From Candidatus Nealsonbacteria bacterium RBG_13_36_15 (lineage in GTDB: Bacteria > Patescibacteriota > Minisyncoccia > Minisyncoccales > RBG-13-36-15), in assembly GCA_001819145.1 (NCBI GenBank), contig MHLV01000016.1, positions 1 to 6,233 of the forward strand: a stretch of 6,233 bases of DNA, given 5' to 3'. Of this stretch, positions 1 through 5,122 are shown piece after piece. The stretch's first letter is position 1. Every line of letters begins with the position of its first letter. Position numbers and translations under genes: made by a program. The notes under the pieces were generated by a model. The model saw only the letters and a list, made by a program, of their open reading frames with translations. It ran no database searches and was not told the DNA's origin.

Positions 1-2
1 AT

Positions 3-749
3 TTAGATGGCGATGGCGGGGGGTTAACTGGAGATTGTAGCACTTTGGTTGATTCCGACGATGCTTGTTATCAGGTTGAACTTATAGAAGAACCTGACTG
101 TGTAGGCACTGGCATTTCTTATTATATTCAATCCATCGGGACTTATAAAGGAACTAAGAGGGCAATTGAGCTTTCCATACCTGCAGCTTCCGTTGCTATT
201 ATTCTTGATAGTCCTTATGCCTTAGATTGGGTTTGGGCAGAGACTGGAGTCGGAGCTGCGAAAGGAAAAGATGCTTCTCTTTGGGTTGCCACAGAACCAG
301 CTCCAAGAGAAGTTCCTTACAGAATAAGCCTTATTAAATGGAATCTTTTAAGTATTCCCGACGATGTAACAATTCAAAGCGCGACTTTCTTTTTTTACGA
401 TAGCTGGTTTTCAGGTACTGGTGGAGCATTTCCCCAGAACGTTAATTTAAGGAGCGTTAGTGACGCTAATGATGGTTGGGCATCCGGAGATCCTATAAAT
501 AATCTTTATAATTTGCCAGCAAATGACCCTCCGATTGCTTCTTTTGGAGATTTTCCAGCTCCTGGCCAACCTGTAGGATGGAAAAGTGCGAATATTACCT
601 CGTTAGTTCAAAATGAAATTAACCCCGCCACCGGTAACGACACCCTTTCTTTAAAATGGGATTACAGTGCTTACCAAGTAGATGTCTATGGTTCTCCATC
701 GGGAACTAACTCGCCCTATATCACCATAACCTACAATTCTTGTGATTGA
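3..749 (+). CDS. Pilin-like surface protein with C-terminal DNRLRE-type domain (5' end missing)
   Basis: The frame is open to the left window edge and ends at TGA 747-749, so about 248 C-terminal residues are visible. An in-frame TTG at 45 is not needed as a start, because coding continues upstream with an acidic glycine-rich LDGDGGG stretch that may bind calcium. Around nt 120-180 the segment YYIQSIGTYKGTKRAIEL resembles the last strands of PilX/type IV pilin-like proteins. From about nt 190 to the end the pattern fits a DNRLRE (CBM96-like) beta domain: a SLWVAT strand, ISLIKWNLLSIPDDVTIQSA (the family's 'lLkFDLSsIP...tI.sA'), a W-rich middle, WKSANITSLVQNEI ('DvTslVq.w'), and a closing SPYITITYN ('P.LtVtY'). 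This suggests an exported, cell-surface or pilus-associated adhesin or carbohydrate-contact protein. No signal or membrane segment is visible because the N terminus is outside the window. A terminator follows. The domain calls come from motif recognition and the exact role is unknown. Confidence 0.6.
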   Translation, partial: LDGDGGGLTGDCSTLVDSDDACYQVELIEEPDCVGTGISYYIQSIGTYKGTKRAIELSIPAASVAIILDSPYALDWVWAETGVGAAKGKDASLWVATEPAPREVPYRISLIKWNLLSIPDDVTIQSATFFFYDSWFSGTGGAFPQNVNLRSVSDANDGWASGDPINNLYNLPANDPPIASFGDFPAPGQPVGWKSANITSLVQNEINPATGNDTLSLKWDYSAYQVDVYGSPSGTNSPYITITYNSCD

Positions 750-798
750 TTCGCTATTATAATTTTTGCACCCTGATTATTGTTTGATTTTAAAAATT

Positions 799-823
799 TC
801 GGAGAATAGCTCTCCGATTTTTT
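799..823 (+). terminator. Intrinsic terminator after the surface-protein gene
   Basis: A perfect 7-bp stem (TCGGAGA 799-805, TCTCCGA 811-817) with a 5-nt loop (ATAGC) is followed directly by six T residues (818-823). It sits 49 bases after the TGA at 747-749. It should end the upstream transcript and insulates it from the promoter at 910-938. Confidence 0.8.
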
Positions 824-836
824 ATATTTTTGCAAA

Positions 837-860
837 TGTTTAACACCCGACGTTAAACAT
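837..860 (+). repeat. REP-like palindromic repeat, copy 1 (orphan, direct)
   Basis: This is the first of three identical 24-nt copies: stem TGTTTAAC, loop ACCCGAC, stem GTTAAACA, then T. Flanking bases extend the stem here to 10 bp (835-844 with 852-861). It lies just past the terminator, in the same orientation as copy 2 and 139 bases before it. There is no transposase gene between copies 1 and 2. It is probably a solo relic of the element family, or an outer end of a larger unit. Confidence 0.85.
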
Positions 861-909
861 TCTTAATTATTTAAAATACTTTAATAAAAAACGAGTAATT
901 CCCTCTTCT

Positions 910-938
910 TTGATATGTCAAAATAATATTGTTATAAT
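910..938 (+). promoter_or_regulatory. Sigma70-type promoter, probably the original ligA promoter
   Basis: TTGATA (910-915) and a perfect TATAAT (933-938) are separated by exactly 17 bases. This is the best promoter match in the window, with transcription predicted to start near 944-946. It now reads into the palindrome and the transposase gene, and through them into ligA and rodA, with no obvious terminator between except possible hairpin effects from the repeats. Confidence 0.7.
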
Positions 939-943
939 GATTT

Positions 944-959
944 TGTTATGGTGATAACA
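944..959 (+). promoter_or_regulatory. Operator-like dyad at the predicted transcription start
   Basis: TGTTAT and ATAACA form a perfect 6-bp inverted repeat around GGTG, starting 5 bases after the -10 box and covering the predicted +1. The position suits a repressor operator or a short 5' hairpin in the mRNA. No regulator gene is in the window and the dyad is short for AT-rich DNA, so the call is tentative. Confidence 0.3.
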
Positions 960-962
960 CAA

Positions 963-995
963 TAAGGGGGTAAAATGTTTAACACCCGACGTTAA
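963..995 (+). promoter_or_regulatory. Strong Shine-Dalgarno leading into a six-codon mini-ORF inside repeat copy 2
   Basis: TAAGGGGGT (963-971) matches the full anti-SD complement TAAGGAGGT except for one A-to-G change, which can still wobble-pair. Three bases later ATG 975-977 begins a mini-ORF, MFNTRR, ending at TAA 993-995 entirely within the palindrome. Nothing else in the window has such a ribosome site, and both the transposase (ATG 1012) and ligA (ATG 1784) lack one. It may be a displaced ligA ribosome site, or a reinitiation leader for the transposase 16 bases downstream. That the six-residue peptide itself matters is unlikely. Confidence 0.45.
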
Positions 996-999
996 ACAT
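976..999 (+). repeat. REP-like palindromic repeat, copy 2 (left end of the transposase unit)
   Basis: The 24 nt are identical to copy 1 and in the same orientation, with the loop ACCCGAC at 984-990. The local stem is 9 bp (975-983 with 991-999). It begins one base after the A of the mini-ORF ATG and ends 12 bases before the transposase start codon. With the inverted copy at 1750-1773 it forms the terminal inverted repeats of a compact unit. Confidence 0.9.
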
Positions 1000-1011
1000 A
1001 TATAAAACATT

Positions 1012-1749
1012 ATGCCTTATCGACAATTTTTCTTTGAGAAACACCAACCAGTGCATATCATTTCTCGAGCAGTAGAAGAAAGAGAAATTTTTAAAGAGGA
1101 AGATAATTGTTATCGTTTTATTTTCCAACTATACGCTGCTAATGTTGGAAAACCTGCTTTGAACCTTTGGAGACAGGATATAATAAAATCAGCCAAAGCT
1201 TTATTACAAGGAGAAGATGTTTCGTCAAGGTTTATAATTAAAGAGCATCCGCCCTTAGTTAATTTTTTAGATTTTTGTTTAGTTGTAAATCATTATCATT
1301 TCCAATTAGTTCCCAATTCTGAAAACAGCATTCCTCAATACATGAAAAAAGTAAATGGAGGTTTTGCTAAATATTTTAACTTAAAGCACAATCGAAGAGG
1401 TGCTTTATTTGGTTCACGATATAAGAGCGTTCCAATTAGGACAGATTTTCAATCAGATGCTGTTACTCGTTATATTAGCGTGATAAATGTTTTAGATGTT
1501 TATCAGCCAGGGTGGAGAGAAAAAGGATTGCATGATTGGGAAGGGGCATTTAAGTTTTTAGAAGATTATCAATTTTCAAGTTTTCCTGATAGAATTGGGA
1601 AAAGGAATTCTAAGCTTATTACCCCAGAAACAATTTCAGAAAAACCCTCTTTTGAAAAATATGCTGAAAGCAAAAAGATATATTCAAAATTTGTCCAAGA
1701 TTTCTTGGAGAACAAACTAACTCATTTTTCCTCTACTTTTCTCGAGTAA
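1012..1749 (+). CDS. REP-associated Y1 (HUH) transposase
   Basis: The 245-residue protein belongs to the Y1_Tnp / TnpA_REP family, single-strand-specific HUH nucleases that cut and rejoin DNA at hairpins through a 5'-phosphotyrosine. The N-terminal strand VHIISRAVEEREIF (residues 14-27) matches the usual 'yHifnRgv.kr.iF'. The metal-binding HUH motif is H94-Y95-H96 in VVNHYHFQLV. Helix YMKKVNGGFAKYFN is followed by NRRGALFGSRYKSVPI. Y121 and Y137 are the two candidate nucleophiles and I cannot choose between them without an alignment. The canonical YIHLNP region is changed to YISVINVLDVYQPGW. A segment of about 35 residues (51-85) separates the N-terminal strand region from the HUH strand, as in a subgroup I associate with Patescibacteria. 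ATG 1012 is the only good start, since TAA lies in frame at 1003. It has no Shine-Dalgarno. The frame looks intact, so the enzyme may be active. Confidence 0.85.
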   Translation: MPYRQFFFEKHQPVHIISRAVEEREIFKEEDNCYRFIFQLYAANVGKPALNLWRQDIIKSAKALLQGEDVSSRFIIKEHPPLVNFLDFCLVVNHYHFQLVPNSENSIPQYMKKVNGGFAKYFNLKHNRRGALFGSRYKSVPIRTDFQSDAVTRYISVINVLDVYQPGWREKGLHDWEGAFKFLEDYQFSSFPDRIGKRNSKLITPETISEKPSFEKYAESKKIYSKFVQDFLENKLTHFSSTFLE

Positions 1750-1773
1750 ATGTTTAACGTCGGGTGTTAAACA
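1750..1773 (-). repeat. REP-like palindromic repeat, copy 3 (inverted, right end)
   Basis: This is the exact reverse complement of the 24 nt of copies 1 and 2, with the loop reading GTCGGGT (1759-1765) on the plus strand. The local stem is 8 bp (1751-1758 with 1766-1773). It starts right after the transposase TAA (1747-1749) and ends 10 bases before the ligA ATG, so a hairpin in the mRNA would sit next to ligA's start codon. Confidence 0.9.
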
Positions 1774-1783
1774 ATGTGAAAAC

Positions 1784-3814
1784 ATGACTAAATCTGAAGC
1801 AAAAAAAAGAATTGAAAAACTCAAAAGATTAATCAATCATCATCGTTATCTCTACCATGTTTTAGATCGCCAAGAGATTTCAGATGCTGCCTTAGACTCT
1901 TTAAAGAAAGAGCTTTTTGATTTAGAACAGAAATATCCAGAACTAATAACTTTAGACTCTCCAACCCAGAGAATTGGAGGAAAACCCCTTGAAAAATTCA
2001 AAAAAATAAGGCATTTCCGGCCAATGTTTTCTTTTAATGATGCTTTTTCTGAAAAAGATATGGAAGATTGGCAAGAAAGAATTTCAAAGCTTTTAACTGA
2101 AAAAGAGAAAAAAGAAATAGACTTTTTTTGCGAATTGAAAATTGACGGTTTAGCTATTGAATTAATTTATGAGAAAGGCATTTTGAAAACCGGTTCTACC
2201 CGGGGCGATGGAATTTTAGGCGAGGACATAGCCCAAAATTTAAAAACCATTGAAGCTATTCCCCTAAGGCTGAAGGACAGGGACAGTCCTAGGACTGTCC
2301 CTGAAGAGATAATTGTCCGGGGAGAAGTTTTCATCTCAAAAAAAGAATTTGAAAAGTTAAACAAAGAAAGGCAGAAAAAAAAACTTGTTCTTTATGCTAA
2401 TCCTAGAAATATAGCAGCAGGTTCCATAAGACAGTTAGATCCTAAAATTACAGCTAAAAGGCGCCTTGATTCTTTCGCTTACGATTTGGTTACTGATTTT
2501 AGACAGAAAACCCACGAAGAAAAGCATCAAATTTTAAAATCTATTGGCTTTAAAATCAATCCTCACAACAAATACTGCAAAAACTTAACAGAAGTTTTTA
2601 GATTCCACAAGTTTTGGCAGGAAAAGAGAACAGAGCTTCCTTATGAAATTGATGGGATAGTAGTAATAGTTAATTCAAATAAAAATTTTGAGAAGTTAGG
2701 AGTTGTCGGAAAAGCGCCCAGGGGAGCCATTGCCTTTAAGTTCGCTCCGAACCAAGCCACCACTAAAGTAGAGGATATTAAGGTTCAAATTGGCAGGACC
2801 GGAGCCTTAACTCCTGTTGCCCATTTAAAGCCAGTTTTAGTTGGCGGAGTAACAATTTCAAGGGCAACTTTGCACAACGAAGACGAGATAAAGAAATTAG
2901 GGGTTAAGATTGGCGACACTGTTATTGTCGGCAGGGCAGGGGATGTTATTCCAGACATTATCAAGGTTTTGCCGGAGTTAAGAACCGGCAGAGAAAAAAA
3001 ATTCCAGATGCCAAAAAAATGTCCTATTTGCGGTACAAGGACAATAAAACCAAAAGGGGAAGCCATAATAAGATGTACAAACCCCAAATGTTTTGCCCAG
3101 CAAAAAAAATATTTTTATCATTTTATTTCAAAGGGAACTTTTAATATTGTTGGTTTAGGACCGAAGATTGTTGATAGATTGATTGAAAAAGGATTAGTTA
3201 CAGATCCAGCAGATCTCTTTCGATTAGAGGAGGGAGACTTAATTCCTTTGGAAAGATTTGCTGAAAAGTCGGCCGAAAATTTAATTGAGGCAATTCAATC
3301 TCAAAAGAAAATCACTCTGCCCCGTTTTATTTATGCTTTGGGCATTAGAAATATTGGCGAAGAAACAGCCGTTGATTTGGCAAAATATTTTGGAAGCTTG
3401 GTGAAGTTAAAAAAAGCCACCATAGAGAAGCTTGAAAATATAATGGACGTTGGGCCGGTAGTTGCAAAATCAATTTTTGACTGGTTTCACCAAAAAAAGA
3501 ACCTGCAGTTTCTTGAGAAATTAGAGAAAGTTGGGATAAAAATAGAAAAGATAAAAACTAAAACCAAAAGGCCAAAACTTAAAGGGTTAACTTTTGTTTT
3601 AACTGGCGGATTGGAATCTATGGATAGAGAGGAAGCTAAAGAAAAAATCAGGGAATTTGGCGGAGAAATTTCAGAATCAGTTTCCCAGAAAACAAATTAT
3701 GTTGTTTTTGGCAGAGAGCCGGGATCTAAATATCAAAAAGCCAAAGAGCTTGGCATAAAAACAATAGGGGAGAAAGAATTTCTTAAAATGTTAAAACAAT
3801 TTACATTACTTTAG
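1784..3814 (+). CDS. ligA: NAD-dependent DNA ligase
   Basis: LigA seals nicks in duplex DNA during replication and repair, using NAD+ to adenylate its active-site lysine. At 676 residues it has the usual length and full domain order. The NAD-binding Ia domain has Y24, H25, D34 and D38. The adenylation domain has K119-I-D-G as the nucleotidyl lysine motif, VRGEVF at 178-183, D290-GIVV and AFKF with K319. An OB fold contains VQIGRTGALTPVA. A four-cysteine zinc finger uses C413, C416, C431 and C436. Helix-hairpin-helix repeats follow at about 450-590, then a BRCT domain from about 597 to the end. Oddities are L37, where E. coli LigA has the NAD-contacting Y35, and residues 166-173, which are encoded exactly by a palindrome. 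ATG 1784 is the only plausible start, with no in-frame ATG just upstream, yet it lacks a Shine-Dalgarno and abuts repeat copy 3. It is probably cotranscribed with the next gene. Confidence 0.97.
   Translation: MTKSEAKKRIEKLKRLINHHRYLYHVLDRQEISDAALDSLKKELFDLEQKYPELITLDSPTQRIGGKPLEKFKKIRHFRPMFSFNDAFSEKDMEDWQERISKLLTEKEKKEIDFFCELKIDGLAIELIYEKGILKTGSTRGDGILGEDIAQNLKTIEAIPLRLKDRDSPRTVPEEIIVRGEVFISKKEFEKLNKERQKKKLVLYANPRNIAAGSIRQLDPKITAKRRLDSFAYDLVTDFRQKTHEEKHQILKSIGFKINPHNKYCKNLTEVFRFHKFWQEKRTELPYEIDGIVVIVNSNKNFEKLGVVGKAPRGAIAFKFAPNQATTKVEDIKVQIGRTGALTPVAHLKPVLVGGVTISRATLHNEDEIKKLGVKIGDTVIVGRAGDVIPDIIKVLPELRTGREKKFQMPKKCPICGTRTIKPKGEAIIRCTNPKCFAQQKKYFYHFISKGTFNIVGLGPKIVDRLIEKGLVTDPADLFRLEEGDLIPLERFAEKSAENLIEAIQSQKKITLPRFIYALGIRNIGEETAVDLAKYFGSLVKLKKATIEKLENIMDVGPVVAKSIFDWFHQKKNLQFLEKLEKVGIKIEKIKTKTKRPKLKGLTFVLTGGLESMDREEAKEKIREFGGEISESVSQKTNYVVFGREPGSKYQKAKELGIKTIGEKEFLKMLKQFTLL
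2278..2303 (+). repeat. 26-bp perfect palindrome inside ligA, supplying eight codons
   Basis: CAGGGACAGTCCT (2278-2290) is followed immediately by its exact reverse complement (2291-2303) with no loop. The inner 24 bp (2279-2302) coincide with codons 166-173 and encode RDSPRTVP, between IPLRLK and VRGEVF in the adenylation domain. E. coli LigA, from memory, has a shorter linker here, by about four residues. The sequence is unrelated to the 24-nt repeat around the transposase. It looks like a small mobile palindrome tolerated in a surface loop, comparable in kind to Rickettsia palindromic elements. Origin by transposition is inferred. Confidence 0.8.
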
Positions 3815-3831
3815 TTTCTCAATTCAATTAT

Positions 3832-4926
3832 ATGAAAGAATTTTTTATTCACCTTAAAAAACTTGACTGGGCTCTTATTTCTTCTGCTCTTTTTTTGGCT
3901 GTAATTGGATTAATTTCTATTTATAGCTCCTCCCTCTCTGGTAGTGATTTCCTAAATTTCAAAAAACAGGTTATTTTTCTGATAATAGGACTCTTTCTGA
4001 TGCTGGTGTTCAGTTTTTTTAACTGGAGAGTCTTTAAAGACAATCCTTATTTGATTCTGTTTCTTTATTTTCTATGTTTTTTAGCTTTAGCCGGCCTCTT
4101 TTTTTTCGCCACAGAAATCAGGCAAGTTAAAAGCTGGTATAAATTTGGACCCTTTGTTTTTGATCCAAAAGTGTTTACCATGCTCGTTTTAATTATTCTG
4201 CTGGCCAAATTTTTTTCAACGAGGCATATTGAAATGTATCAGATAAGGCACATTTTGCTTTCGGGAGTTTATGTATTCTTGCCGGCCTCCTTAATTTTTC
4301 TTCAGCCAGATTTTGGCTCTTTTTTAATTTTTGTTTTTTTGTGGACAGCAATTTTAATCATCTCCGGGATAAAACTCCGTCATTTTTTAATTCTGGTTCT
4401 TGCGGGCCTTATCTTTTTAATCTTCAGCTGGTCGTTTTTATTAAAGGATTATCAGAAAGATAGAATCATCAGCTTTGTCCAGCCCCAGGCAGATCCTCAA
4501 GGGATGGGCTGGAGCCAGCAACAAGCAAAGATTGCAATTGGTTCTGGAGGAATATTCGGCAAGGGAATTGGTCGGGGTTCCCAAACCCAATACGGGTTTT
4601 TAACCGTTCCCCAAACTGATTTTATTTTTTCAGCCATTGCCGAAGAAATGGGCTTCGTTGGAATATTGGTCTTATTGACCATTTTTTCTGTTTTGATATT
4701 GAGAATTTTCAAGATTGCAATGTCTGCTGAAAGTAATTTTCCCCGTCTTTTTGCCGTAGGTTTAGCCGCCATCTTGATTCCCCAGGTTTTTATTAATATC
4801 GGTATGAACCTTGGCCTCTTGCCAATTATTGGCATCCCCTTGCCTTTGGTGAGCTATGGGGGCTCAGGTTTGGTTGCCATCTTTATGGGTTTGGGTATTC
4901 TCCAGAGCATCAGAATCAAAAGATAG
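3832..4926 (+). CDS. rodA: RodA-like SEDS peptidoglycan glycosyltransferase with altered core motif
   Basis: SEDS proteins are polytopic membrane enzymes that polymerise lipid II into glycan strands together with a class B PBP; RodA serves side-wall growth and FtsW the septum. The 364 residues are hydrophobic with about ten membrane segments. The signatures in order are LQPDFGS (D160), KDYQKDRIISF, QQAKIAIGSGGIFGKGIG (231-248), TDFIFSAIAEE (D263, the position of the conserved catalytic Asp) and NIGMNLGLLPIIGIPLPLVSYGGSG (322-346). Length and details favour RodA over FtsW, but not decisively. The normally near-invariant R-x-Q-P-S-E-x-x-K stretch is replaced by V109-F-D-P-K-V114-F-T-M117. The gene follows ligA by 17 bases without a terminator and has no Shine-Dalgarno, so it is probably in ligA's operon. 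No terminator is seen after it. It could be a divergent paralogue or a weakened enzyme. Confidence 0.85.
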   Translation: MKEFFIHLKKLDWALISSALFLAVIGLISIYSSSLSGSDFLNFKKQVIFLIIGLFLMLVFSFFNWRVFKDNPYLILFLYFLCFLALAGLFFFATEIRQVKSWYKFGPFVFDPKVFTMLVLIILLAKFFSTRHIEMYQIRHILLSGVYVFLPASLIFLQPDFGSFLIFVFLWTAILIISGIKLRHFLILVLAGLIFLIFSWSFLLKDYQKDRIISFVQPQADPQGMGWSQQQAKIAIGSGGIFGKGIGRGSQTQYGFLTVPQTDFIFSAIAEEMGFVGILVLLTIFSVLILRIFKIAMSAESNFPRLFAVGLAAILIPQVFINIGMNLGLLPIIGIPLPLVSYGGSGLVAIFMGLGILQSIRIKR

Positions 4927-4940
4927 CGCTGAAATATAAA

Positions 4941-5072
4941 TTAATTAGTTTCCCCCATTACTGCCCTTGAAGTACCAATAGAACAGCCAAGCGGATAATT
5001 GCCAACTGAAGTGAGGTTGACCGAGCCAACCGTACCGCCAACCGCCGAATAGTCGCTAAGACCTTGAATAAT
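4941..5072 (-). pseudogene. GC-rich protein-like fragment on the minus strand (possible gene remnant)
   Basis: Read on the minus strand, 43 codons run open from 5072 to a TAA at 4941-4943, with an in-frame stop just upstream (5073-5075) and no ATG, GTG or TTG start at its beginning. The peptide contains LSDYSAVGGTVGSVNL and SVGNYPLGCSIGTSRAV. It is rich in Gly, Ser, Val and Thr, as in surface or pilin-type beta-rich proteins, and is not a random AT-rich translation. The 120 bases at 4951-5070 are about 51 percent GC by hand count, well above the AT-rich flanks. I do not recognise the family. It may be the 3' remnant of a surface-protein gene left by recombination, running convergent to rodA. 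Alternatives are a non-coding RNA or chance. Confidence 0.35.
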
Positions 5073-5092
5073 TTATTATTATGATCTATTAT
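5064..5092 (+). promoter_or_regulatory. Possible promoter for the membrane ligase/polymerase gene
   Basis: TTGAAT (5064-5069) and TATTAT (5087-5092) are 17 bases apart, with 4/6 and 5/6 consensus matches. The predicted start is near 5099, giving a leader of about 24 nt before ATG 5123. In such AT-rich sequence a match of this quality can occur by chance. Readthrough from rodA is also possible. Confidence 0.4.
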
Positions 5093-5122
5093 TAAGAAAC
5101 CGATTAAGAAATAGAATTTTTT

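Larger units (their letters stand above)
975..1773 (+). mobile_element. REP/RAYT-type unit: Y1 transposase between inverted palindromes
   Basis: This unit of about 0.8 kb consists of one intact Y1 transposase gene bounded by a direct palindrome on the left and its exact reverse complement on the right, with almost no spare sequence. That arrangement fits REP-associated tyrosine transposases (RAYTs), whose HUH enzymes recognise small hairpins and move single-stranded DNA. I see no clear target-site duplication, as expected for HUH transposition. The unit lies between a promoter plus Shine-Dalgarno on the left and the ligA start codon on the right, which suggests insertion into the ligA leader. 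The exact ends are uncertain, and copy 1 at 837-860 could belong to a longer version. Confidence 0.7.

Noticed and set aside
45..47. TTG as the start of the first gene
   Set aside because: The same frame is open with plausible coding sequence from position 3, and there is no Shine-Dalgarno before the TTG; the gene continues upstream of the window.
837..1773. CRISPR-like array from the repeated 24-mers
   Set aside because: Only three copies occur, with unequal spacing and one inverted, around a transposase gene; no cas genes or regular spacers are present.
970..1776. Target-site duplication flanking the transposase unit
   Set aside because: Short shared ATG/AAA strings occur on both sides but are part of, or next to, the palindromes in AT-rich DNA; they give no convincing duplication, and HUH elements normally make none.
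2167..2364. Open minus-strand frame within ligA
   Set aside because: It is opposite strongly conserved LigA adenylation-domain codons, has no family resemblance and no ribosome site; it is a shadow of ligA.
2785..3087. Open minus-strand frame within ligA
   Set aside because: It is antisense to the OB fold and zinc finger of LigA, and its peptide resembles no known family.
3815..3831. Promoter or terminator between ligA and the rodA-like gene
   Set aside because: The gap is only 17 bases with no dyad, no T-run after a stem and no -10/-35 pair; readthrough is simpler.
4497..4835. Open minus-strand frame within rodA
   Set aside because: It is antisense to the conserved IAIGSGG to SYGGSG part of the SEDS protein, and its composition reflects the complementary strand.
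4927..5122. tRNA or other standard RNA gene in the GC-rich gap
   Set aside because: I found no cloverleaf, acceptor/T-arm pairing or CCA end on either strand; a non-standard RNA cannot be excluded.
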